DNA from: CAYMRB01 sp964392615
GTDB lineage: Bacteria; Planctomycetota; UBA8108
NCBI GenBank assembly: GCA_964392615.1
Contig: CAYMRB010000337.1
Location: 1 to 11,410, forward strand
Length of the DNA stretch: 11,410 nucleotides
Reading direction: 5' to 3'
Shown here: in pieces, positions 5,703 to 11,410 of the stretch
Layout: each line of letters begins with the position of its first letter
Position numbering within the stretch: position 1 is the stretch's first letter
Position numbers and translations under genes: made by a program
The notes under the pieces: generated by a model
Databases searched by the model: none
What the model was told of the DNA's origin: nothing
What the model saw: only the letters and a program-made list of their open reading frames with translations

Positions 5703-7088
5703 CTATCCGGACGTACGCGCAGCGTCGGGGGTGGTTCCGGAGTTTCCCTCGGCGCGGCTCGTCCGATCCCAGAAGCCGATCCGCGGCCGGTCCTCGTCCT
5801 GAATCACGTGCTTGAAGAACCAATAGCACAGCGGCAGGCCGAGGAGCAGCCCCCAGACGCCGAGCACGTGGTGACCGACGACCAGGACGATCAGCACGAG
5901 CACCGGGTTGACCTTGAGCGCCGCGCCCATGATGCGCGGGTTGAGCACGTAGGCCTCGAGCATGTGGATGGCGACGATGCCGGCGACGAGGATCGCGACC
6001 GCCGTCAAGCCACCCTCGTAGAGGCCGACGGCGCAGATCGGCACGGATGAGATGAACACGCCCGCGACCGGTACGAATCCGCAGACGAACACGACGACCG
6101 ACAGGAACGGCACGTAGCTCCAGCCGAGGACCGGGCCGATGACGAGCGCGGTGAGCGCCGTGTTGACGAACGCGATCACGAACTGTGCCTCGAGTACCTT
6201 GCCGAGGATCTCGCCGAAGCGCGCGATGCTCGTACCGGTCTCCTCGTAGAAGCGCGCGATCTTCGAGTGCGCGAGCTTGNNNNNNNNNNCCAGGAATTTC
6301 GGTACAAGACGGTGGCCCGCGACGGCCGCCAGCCGTTCGAGGTCGAGGACGATGAGGAAGCTGAACAGCGTCGACAGGAAGAGGAGCGAGAAGAAGCCGG
6401 CGACCGCGGAGACCGTGCTGCGGATGACGTCCGGTGCGTGCTCGATGAACCAGCGGTCGATTTCATCGCGCCGCTCCAGGTAGAACGGCGTGTGGAACAG
6501 GCGGCGCTGGCCGGCCGCCGTGATCTCGTCGGTTACCTCGTCACCCTTCGCGACGCTCTCCTCGCCCGGATCGAGGAACTCGAGAAGGGCACCGTACCAG
6601 TCGGTGTCGCGCAGCAGGCCGGGCTCGATCTCCGTCGTCCAGCGCGCGGGGAGATTCTCGACGGCTTCCTCGAGGTGACGGGCTCCGGCCTTGATGGGCG
6701 GCAGCATCAGCCAACCCAGAAGGAGCCAGATGACGAGGAGGCCGCCGTAGACCATCGACACGCGCGTCTTCCAGCCCAGCCGAGGCAGCCGCAGCGCGAT
6801 GAGCCGCGCGCAGCTCGTCGCGAGGAAGCAGAAGACGAACGTCAGGAAGATCAGCGGGAAGAAGTCGCGCAGCACCCACAGGAGGAAGAAGAACAGCGCC
6901 CAGATGATTCCCGAGCGACCGATGCGCCAAGCCCATCGGAAGAGCCGCCAGAAGCGTTGTACGTGAATCGCGTTCTCGAGGCGGATCGTGTCGAACTCGC
7001 CCTGCGTGATCGGCGGTCCCGTTCGAGCCCCCTCCGATCGCGTCTCCGTCGCCTCTGTGCGCCCGTCGGTGGTCGGCTCGTCCGTCAT
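5703..7088 (-). CDS. AI-2E/PerM family membrane protein
   Basis: 461 residues counting four unknown ones, about 100 longer than a minimal family member because of a long N-terminal cytoplasmic extension and C-terminal tail. Hydrophobic segments lie at about 59-75, 76-96, 112-130, 222-249, 301-322, 325-358, 360-382 and 396-428, with a soluble stretch at about 131-215, as in this family. Typical C-terminal motifs are FVPVAGVFISSVP (338-350), NPRIMGAALKVNP (383-395) and the Gly-rich GHHVLGVWGLLLGLP. Members are named for autoinducer-2 export, but characterised ones include Na+/H+ antiporters, so the substrate is open. The start lies 12 bases after the DUF3500 stop with no clear Shine-Dalgarno, suggesting coupling. 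A run of N interrupts residues 267-270. Family identity is secure. Confidence 0.93.
   Translation of the reverse strand: MTDEPTTDGRTEATETRSEGARTGPPITQGEFDTIRLENAIHVQRFWRLFRWAWRIGRSGIIWALFFFLLWVLRDFFPLIFLTFVFCFLATSCARLIALRLPRLGWKTRVSMVYGGLLVIWLLLGWLMLPPIKAGARHLEEAVENLPARWTTEIEPGLLRDTDWYGALLEFLDPGEESVAKGDEVTDEITAAGQRRLFHTPFYLERRDEIDRWFIEHAPDVIRSTVSAVAGFFSLLFLSTLFSFLIVLDLERLAAVAGHRLVPKFLXXXXKLAHSKIARFYEETGTSIARFGEILGKVLEAQFVIAFVNTALTALVIGPVLGWSYVPFLSVVVFVCGFVPVAGVFISSVPICAVGLYEGGLTAVAILVAGIVAIHMLEAYVLNPRIMGAALKVNPVLVLIVLVVGHHVLGVWGLLLGLPLCYWFFKHVIQDEDRPRIGFWDRTSRAEGNSGTTPDAARTSG
6280..6289. other. Run of ten N (assembly gap)
   Basis: Ten unknown bases interrupt the AI-2E-family gene between VPKFL and KLAHSK. 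The frame continues correctly on both sides. A run of exactly ten N is often a placeholder of arbitrary length, so the true number of missing bases may differ. Confidence 0.97.
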
Positions 7089-7100
7089 GGCGTGCTCGCG

Positions 7101-8165
7101 TCAGGGTTTCTTGTCGGGCTTGCGAAGACCGAACTCCCCATCAGTATATCGGAGCGCGCTGTGGACGTGCGCAGCGCCGTTTTGGAAGTTCGCGTAGCTG
7201 ATGACGAACCCGGGGCCGTGAACGATGTACGAGTGGCCCTCATACGGCTTCAGGCTACCGCGCCACGCGAGCTGCACCTGCTTCGGATCGGCGCCGAGGA
7301 TCGTCTTCTCGCCCCGTTTGCGGGTGCCGTCCTCGTGGTGCTTCGTGTACTCGCGCACGAGCCTGGTGAAGATCTCGCGCTGCTCGGGCGTCAGTGCGGC
7401 GACCGGCAGGCCGGCCGGCAAGTCCGCGTCGTACGCCGCCTTCGTCATGCCCTTGAGCTCCTCGGGTTGCCCCTGGCCACGAGCGCGTGCGAGCTGCCTC
7501 TCGTCGAGGCTCGCCATCAGCTCTCTGGCGCGGTCCTCGGTACCGGCGAGCGCGCGGAGCCCCTTGCGCGGGCCCGAGCGGACGATCGCCGGGTTGGCGC
7601 CGAGGACGACCGGCGTCGCGGAGACGAGCCGTCCGCCGTCGAGCGTGAAGTTCAGGCACAGGTGGTGCCCCTCGAGGCGCCAGCCCCAGCTTCCCTTGCC
7701 GCCTGGCGTGCCGAAGACGCTGACGAAGTACGATTCCGGATCGCGGGAGAAGCGGCGGTTCGGACCTTCGATTTGCGCCAGGATCCCCTCGAGTTCCCGG
7801 ACCGTGTGCACGGTCTCGTAGCCGATGCTGCTCAAGCCTGCCTTCAGGAGGCCGTTCACGCGCTCGCGCGACGCCTTCGACATGGCGCTGAGCGGGAGAC
7901 CTTTGCGAGTCGAGCGGCGATTCGCCTCGCGCGGCACGAAGTGCCAGTTGATGCGCTCAGCGTCGCCGTACGCGAAGGATGCCTTCGAGCGCGCGTCGGC
8001 GTCGAGAGAGTCGAGCAGCGCGTCGGCCGAGCGCGCCATCGCGGCGCCTGCCGTGGCGGCGGGATCGGCGGCACCCGCGCGGGGCGTGGAGAAGTCGATC
8101 AGTCGGGGCAGGACGAATGCAGCGGCGAGCAGCAGGACGCTCGCCGCGAAAGTGGCTTTCCGCAT
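7101..8165 (-). CDS. DUF3500 family exported protein
   Basis: 354 residues from ATG 8165, which has GAGG six bases upstream. An earlier in-frame ATG at 8177 lacks a ribosome site, and one at 8225 would place a long non-signal stretch ahead of the signal. Residues 1-33 are a signal peptide or membrane anchor (MRKATFAASVLLLAAAFVLP). The family signature WGWRLEGHHLCLNFTL is at 160-175, followed by PVVLGANPAIV and the C-terminal IVHGPGFVISYANFQN with HVHSALRYTDGEFG. DUF3500 proteins are mostly exported and their activity is not known to me. The conserved His pair and later His residues could bind metal, but that is speculation. The gene is 142 bases downstream of the secretin-N-like gene and 12 bases upstream of the AI-2E-family gene. 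It therefore heads or continues a leftward operon. Confidence 0.9.
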   Translation of the reverse strand: MRKATFAASVLLLAAAFVLPRLIDFSTPRAGAADPAATAGAAMARSADALLDSLDADARSKASFAYGDAERINWHFVPREANRRSTRKGLPLSAMSKASRERVNGLLKAGLSSIGYETVHTVRELEGILAQIEGPNRRFSRDPESYFVSVFGTPGGKGSWGWRLEGHHLCLNFTLDGGRLVSATPVVLGANPAIVRSGPRKGLRALAGTEDRARELMASLDERQLARARGQGQPEELKGMTKAAYDADLPAGLPVAALTPEQREIFTRLVREYTKHHEDGTRKRGEKTILGADPKQVQLAWRGSLKPYEGHSYIVHGPGFVISYANFQNGAAHVHSALRYTDGEFGLRKPDKKP

Positions 8166-8307
8166 CGGGATCCTCATCGGCAGGAGGGCTCGAAAGCCCA
8201 TTCTCGACGGACTATTGAACAACACTCCCGACAGTATATTCGCGAGGATCCGGCTCGCGGTAGCTTCGTCTCGACGGCAGGGAGGCCGCGCGGGGGCTAC
8301 CCGACTG

Positions 8308-9027
8308 CTACCGTCGTCCCTTGCGCATCGCCTCGATCAGGCTCATTACGTCCCACGCCTCTTCGCGCGAAGCGGTCTCGAACTGGACGAGCCAGTACGT
8401 CGCCTTGCCCTCGGTGCGGCGGTAGAGGCGGAGATCCGGGTCGCCGCCGCCGGGTGGTGGGAGAGCGTTCCGATCGCTCTTCGCATCCCTCTTCGCGTCG
8501 CTCCTCGCATCCCTCTTCGCCCCGCTCTTCGTATCGGGTGTGGCAGGAGGAGTCGCGCGGCCCGTCGCCTCGTCCGGCGGCGTCCGCAGCAGACTGCCGC
8601 GCTTGCGGGTGCGCGAGAGCTTGCGCTGCACCCAGTAGACCTTCTCGCCGCGGAAGGTGTCCTCGCTCAGATAGAGCTTGTGTCCACCGAGGATCTTCGA
8701 CGCCGTCTGGAACGACAGGGTCTTGAGCGGCTCGTCGATGCGGATTCTCTCGTTCACCGACACGCCGCCGGCGATGTAAACCGCGCGAGCGTTCGAGTCG
8801 GCGAGGCCTTGCAGCACCTCGAGCAGCAGGACCGTCCCGGCGCGCAGGTCGATCGCGCTCGTGCGGCGCAGCGAGCGCGGCGCCACGCGTACGGTCTCCG
8901 CAGCGTCGTCCGCGAAGACCGCCGGGCGGCGATCCGCCGAGCCGAGCCACCAACCGACAGCCAGCGCCACGAGGACGAGGACCGCGACGAGCGATCGACG
9001 GGTGACGGTGGAGAGAACGCGTGTCAT
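8308..9027 (-). CDS. Membrane-anchored protein with possible secretin-N-like domain
   Basis: 239 residues from ATG 9027, with AGGAGG five bases upstream. Residues 12-28 (SLVAVLVLVALAVGWWL) are an uncleaved signal or N-terminal membrane anchor, placing the rest outside the cytoplasm. Residues about 58-122 (VLLLEVLQGLADSNARAVYI, then INEP-like RIDEPLKTLSF, then GGHKLYL) have a helix-strand pattern resembling the N0/N1 domains of secretins such as GspD. This is a weak fold-level resemblance, not a confident match. A charged linker at 140-190 contains two Lys/Arg/Asp octapeptide repeats. The C-terminal part (200-236) has YWLVQFETASREEAWDVMSL and may echo EKVYWVQRKL at 128-137. It is the first gene after a strong terminator, so it probably has its own promoter. 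It may bridge membrane and periplasm, but no secretion genes are nearby. Confidence 0.82.
   Translation of the reverse strand: MTRVLSTVTRRSLVAVLVLVALAVGWWLGSADRRPAVFADDAAETVRVAPRSLRRTSAIDLRAGTVLLLEVLQGLADSNARAVYIAGGVSVNERIRIDEPLKTLSFQTASKILGGHKLYLSEDTFRGEKVYWVQRKLSRTRKRGSLLRTPPDEATGRATPPATPDTKSGAKRDARSDAKRDAKSDRNALPPPGGGDPDLRLYRRTEGKATYWLVQFETASREEAWDVMSLIEAMRKGRR
8475..8522 (-). repeat. 24-bp tandem repeat in a charged linker
   Basis: Two 24-base units start at 8475 and 8499 and a partial third at 8523. They encode the octapeptides AKRDARSD and AKRDAKSD on the minus strand. Replication slippage in a flexible linker is the simplest explanation. Confidence 0.75.
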
Positions 9028-9099
9028 GGCAGCCTCCTGCGATGGGACCGGCGGGGATCAGCGCCGCAGAGTGCGGTCGGATCGCCGCGCGTCGAGCGC

Positions 9100-9129
9100 A
9101 TTGTGCGCGGTGACGTCCGTGTAGTCCAA
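9100..9129 (-). promoter_or_regulatory. Possible promoter for the leftward four-gene run
   Basis: The minus strand has TTGGAC (9129-9124), an 18-base spacer and CACAAT (9105-9100), four of six matches to the -10 consensus. It lies between a terminator and the gene starting at 9027, where a promoter is expected. Match quality is moderate. Confidence 0.35.
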
Positions 9130-9211
9130 CGAAGGGGCGCGGAATCGGAGAATCCCTGCTCGCGACGGTCGGCCGCATCCGCCCGGGGCGAGCCGGCGCC
9201 GACCGGCAGAC

Positions 9212-9257
9212 AAAAAAAACGCCCGGGCGTGCGAGGACGAACCTCGCACGCCCGGGC
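9212..9257 (-). terminator. Strong intrinsic terminator of the surface-protein gene
   Basis: On the minus strand a perfect 16-bp stem (arms 9257-9242 and 9236-9221) with a 5-base loop is followed, after one G, by eight T residues (9219-9212). It begins 21 bases after the TGA at 9279-9281. There is no T-run on the other side, so it works leftward only and insulates the next gene. Confidence 0.95.
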
Positions 9258-9278
9258 TGAGCTTGAGCGGCGCTTCGA

Positions 9279-11390
9279 TCAGCCGTTCGAGAGCGGGCAG
9301 CCGCGCTCGTTGAGGCGCTCGAGCACGTTCTTCAGGTCTTCGTAGTCCCGCTTCGATCCGGGGAACACCGTGTTGAACGCGTCGATGATCTCGGCCGGAG
9401 TCAAGCCCGCGTCGACATCGGGGTGAGCGGCGTTGAGCAGGGCCGCGACCGCGTGGCGACCGAGGGCCTTCAGCGCATTGTCAGGGCCCTTGCCGCCCCT
9501 GCCGCCCTTGCCGCCCTTGCCGCATGTGCCGCACTTGCCGCGCTTGCCGCGCTTGCCGCGCTTGCCGCGCTTGCCGTGCTTGCACTTGCCGGCCGTGCCG
9601 GACTTGCCGCGCAGCACCTCGTCGAGCGTCCAGCCGGGGAACGCGTCGTCGAACACGTCGTCGAAGAGCGTGTCGCGTTCGTACGCTGCCGGCCAGTGGG
9701 CGCGAGGAGACTTCCAGTAGCCGGGCGTGCAGCCGTCGTCGTCTCCGGCAGGCGGCGGCTCGACGGGCACCACGGTCACGATCACCTCGTCCGTCGCCGA
9801 GCAGTCCCCGGGATCACCCATCACGGTGACCGTGTTCGTCGTGGTCTCCTCGATGAAGACCTCGATGCTCAGAACCACGGTCGCGCCCGGGTCGATCGAC
9901 GCGATCGGGCTGTCCGGATGCTCGCCGAAGACGCTGTCGATCACCGAGACGTTCGTTGCCGGGACATCGCCGTTGTTGGTGATCCGATACGTGTAGCGCG
10001 TGACGGCACCGAGTTTCGCGTCGTCACAACGCCGTCGCTCCGCAACGACGATCTCGCACGCGTCCGCCGAGTCGTCGCCGGTCGGGTCGGGCGTCTCGCC
10101 GACCGTGCCGCCGTTGGTGCTCGTCACCTCGACGATGCGGTGGGCGCCGTACTGGTGGCCGACGTTCACCGGCTGCGAGCAGGAGGTGTGGAACCGGGCG
10201 AACTGGATAAGTCGGCCGCAGCGGTCGTCGTCGTAGACGAAGATTCGCGTATCGCCGCCGAGCCGATCGGCACCGGCGTTCGCCGCGTCGATCGTGTACG
10301 TCGCGCCGACGTCGACCCAGCCGCGGAACCAGATCTTCGCGTTGCGATTTCTCGGGTCGCTCTTGTCAGCCGAGATGATGTAGACCCGGTCCGGCAGCGG
10401 AGCGTCGATGCTGTCGCAGTCCGTCTTGTCCGGGTCCTGCGGGGTGACCGTCGCGCGGCAGTCCTCGCCCGTGTAGCGCATGACGAGGCGGACGACCTTG
10501 CCGTCGCAGTCGTTGCCGCCGCTGGGCGGATCGACGACGATCTCGCACCTCGCGTCCACCGAGAGGTCGCAGGCTGCCGGCTGCACGACGCAGAAGTCGG
10601 CGTCGAGATACACGTCACCGGAGTGGAGCGTGATGTCCAGAATCGGCGCACAGCTGCCGAGAACCTTGCCGGCGGGGATCGAGCTCTCGTCGATGCTGAC
10701 GTCGCAGCGACCCGGCGGCACGCTCTCGAACAGGTACTGTCCGCGATCGTCGGTCACTGCCGCCCCGACGAGGTCATCGGCGGTGCCGATCTGACCGTCG
10801 TCGCCTGCGCAGACGATACGGACCGTGACGCCTTCGACGCCGGGCTCGCCCGGGTCCTGCACGCCATCGTCGTCGAGATCGCAGTAGACGAAGTCGCCGA
10901 CCGTGGCCGGCGGCGGGAACGTGAAGCAGAAGTCGGCGTCGAGGTAGCTCTGCGCCGGCTGCAGGTCGACCTCGACCACGGGCGGACACTGGCCGAGGAT
11001 CTTGCCGCGCGGCCCGGTGCTCTCGTCGACGGCAGCGCGGCACAGGCCGGGCGGGATGTCGCCGAACAGGTACGAGCCGTCCGCCGCGGTCATCGTCATC
11101 CGAACGACGTCGTCGGCCGTATCGAGCAAGCCGTCTTCACCGGCGCAGGTGAGGACGACGCGCACGTCGCCGATGCCCTCCTCGCCGGGATCCTGGACGC
11201 CGTCATCGTCGTCGTCGCAGTAGACGAAGTCGCCGATCTCGCCGGGCGGCGGGTTCTTCACGCAGAAGTCGGCGTCGAGGAAGATCTCGGCCGGGGCGAG
11301 GTCGATGTCGAAGGCGACCGGACACTGACCGACGAGCTTGTCGGTGGGAATCGAGCTGGGTGCTCCTCTGGTTCTCCGCGTCAGGCGGCA
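9279..11390 (-). CDS. Cysteine-rich surface protein: SdrD-type B repeats, DUF11-like and CTPGYWK domains (5' end missing)
   Basis: The frame is open from 11390 to TGA at 9279, but homology between its own repeats supports coding only up to about 11357, so the N-terminus and signal peptide are missing. Partial, then two full, SdrD-type B domains are encoded (end of one at 11357-11262, then starts near 11241 and 10903, 112 residues apart). Each has VGDFVYCD, the calcium-type motif DDDGVQDPGE, and a closing YLDADFC with extra Cys. A Cys-rich domain of unknown type spans about 10570-10110. A DUF11-like domain (RYTYRITNNGDVPATNVSV) spans about 10060-9765. A CTPGYWK domain (9733-9282), common in bacterial exported proteins, is split by a Gly-Lys-rich insert at 9487-9608. 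There is no LPXTG or PEP-CTERM tail. The protein is probably a surface or matrix protein stabilised by calcium and disulfides. The GTG at 11261 lies inside conserved DFCV and is not a credible start. Confidence 0.88.
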   Translation of the reverse strand, partial: CRLTRRTRGAPSSIPTDKLVGQCPVAFDIDLAPAEIFLDADFCVKNPPPGEIGDFVYCDDDDDGVQDPGEEGIGDVRVVLTCAGEDGLLDTADDVVRMTMTAADGSYLFGDIPPGLCRAAVDESTGPRGKILGQCPPVVEVDLQPAQSYLDADFCFTFPPPATVGDFVYCDLDDDGVQDPGEPGVEGVTVRIVCAGDDGQIGTADDLVGAAVTDDRGQYLFESVPPGRCDVSIDESSIPAGKVLGSCAPILDITLHSGDVYLDADFCVVQPAACDLSVDARCEIVVDPPSGGNDCDGKVVRLVMRYTGEDCRATVTPQDPDKTDCDSIDAPLPDRVYIISADKSDPRNRNAKIWFRGWVDVGATYTIDAANAGADRLGGDTRIFVYDDDRCGRLIQFARFHTSCSQPVNVGHQYGAHRIVEVTSTNGGTVGETPDPTGDDSADACEIVVAERRRCDDAKLGAVTRYTYRITNNGDVPATNVSVIDSVFGEHPDSPIASIDPGATVVLSIEVFIEETTTNTVTVMGDPGDCSATDEVIVTVVPVEPPPAGDDDGCTPGYWKSPRAHWPAAYERDTLFDDVFDDAFPGWTLDEVLRGKSGTAGKCKHGKRGKRGKRGKRGKCGTCGKGGKGGRGGKGPDNALKALGRHAVAALLNAAHPDVDAGLTPAEIIDAFNTVFPGSKRDYEDLKNVLERLNERGCPLSNG
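9487..9608 (-). repeat. Gly-X-Y collagen-like tract with 9-bp tandem repeats
   Basis: The surface-protein frame encodes a run with glycine at nearly every third position (GKR repeated four times, then GKC GTC GKG GKG GRG GKG). It is rich in Lys/Arg, has four Cys in or near it, and lacks Pro in the Gly-X-Y core. At DNA level four exact copies of CCGCGCTTG (plus strand) lie at 9538-9573. The tract sits inside the CTPGYWK domain between DEVLRGKSG and DNALKALGRHAVAALLNA. Confidence 0.85.
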
Positions 11391-11410
11391 TTACTCGTAC
11401 CGCCCACGGG
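11358..11410. other. Right-edge segment not matching the upstream B domain
   Basis: Left of 11357 the minus strand encodes SSIPTDKLVGQCPVAFDIDL, clearly the end of a third B domain. Beyond it the expected DE and preceding beta strands vanish, and a TAA appears in frame at 11393-11391. The other two frames do not restore the domain. This could be a gene truncation, rearrangement or assembly error at a contig edge. Confidence 0.55.

Noticed and set aside
4639..5802. Plus-strand open frame of 387 codons
   Set aside because: It is antisense to the repeat lipoprotein, and its own apparent repeats simply mirror the 84-base units.
8166..8307. Promoter with -10 TATACT (minus strand, 8238-8233) before the DUF3500 gene
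   Set aside because: No -35 box at a normal distance was found, so an independent promoter here is not supported. The 142-base gap leaves the question open.
6267..8726. Very long plus-strand open frame of 819 codons
   Set aside because: It runs opposite the AI-2E-family, DUF3500 and secretin-N-like genes and through the N gap. The Arg/Glu/Asp-rich translation has no domain pattern; it is a by-product of codon bias.
7825..9345. Plus-strand open frame of 506 codons
   Set aside because: It covers the antisense of two real genes, crosses the terminator, and has no credible ribosome site or protein features.

Overview
The window is GC-rich bacterial DNA in which seven protein genes fill almost all of the space. 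Six run leftward (minus strand) and one runs rightward. The exported proteins suggest Planctomycetota or a similar phylum. They include a matrixin protease ending in a cohesin-like domain and a dockerin-like RGDTDSNG...LLDSLFRG motif, a surface protein with SdrD-type B repeats and a CTPGYWK domain, and a DUF3500 protein. The phylum is inferred from this repertoire, not proven. A 10-base run of N inside one gene and a break in homology at the right edge point to a draft, possibly metagenomic, assembly.

Layout. From 1 to 2386 (minus) a small exported protein of unknown function overlaps, by ATGA, a secreted zinc metalloprotease that runs off the left edge. From 2387 to 2787 lies a noncoding divergent region with two facing sigma70-like promoters of the same design (17-base spacer, TATGAT -10) and several inverted repeats between them. 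From 2788 to 4155 (plus) is a radical SAM protein starting at TTG, with a C-x8-C-x2-C cluster motif. It converges, with only 9 bases between stop codons, on a four-gene leftward run. In transcription order that run is a membrane-anchored protein with a possible secretin-N-like domain (9027-8308), a DUF3500 protein (8165-7101), an AI-2E/PerM family membrane protein (7088-5703), and a lipoprotein built of 28-residue helical repeats (5652-4165). A strong intrinsic terminator (9212-9257) separates this run from a large cysteine-rich surface protein (9279 to the right edge) that carries a collagen-like Gly-X-Y insert.

How the genes fit together. Five of the seven products carry an export or lipoprotein signal or, in the 5'-truncated surface protein, an extracellular domain set; one more is a polytopic membrane protein. 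Only the radical SAM protein looks cytoplasmic. The 12- and 50-base gaps make cotranscription of DUF3500, the transporter-like protein and the lipoprotein likely. The ATGA overlap with an internal Shine-Dalgarno makes translational coupling of the protease pair likely. No defence system, mobile element, CRISPR array, rRNA or tRNA was found. Nothing here proves a new multi-gene system. The most unusual items are the repeat lipoprotein, the protease pair, the radical SAM enzyme and the collagen-like insert.
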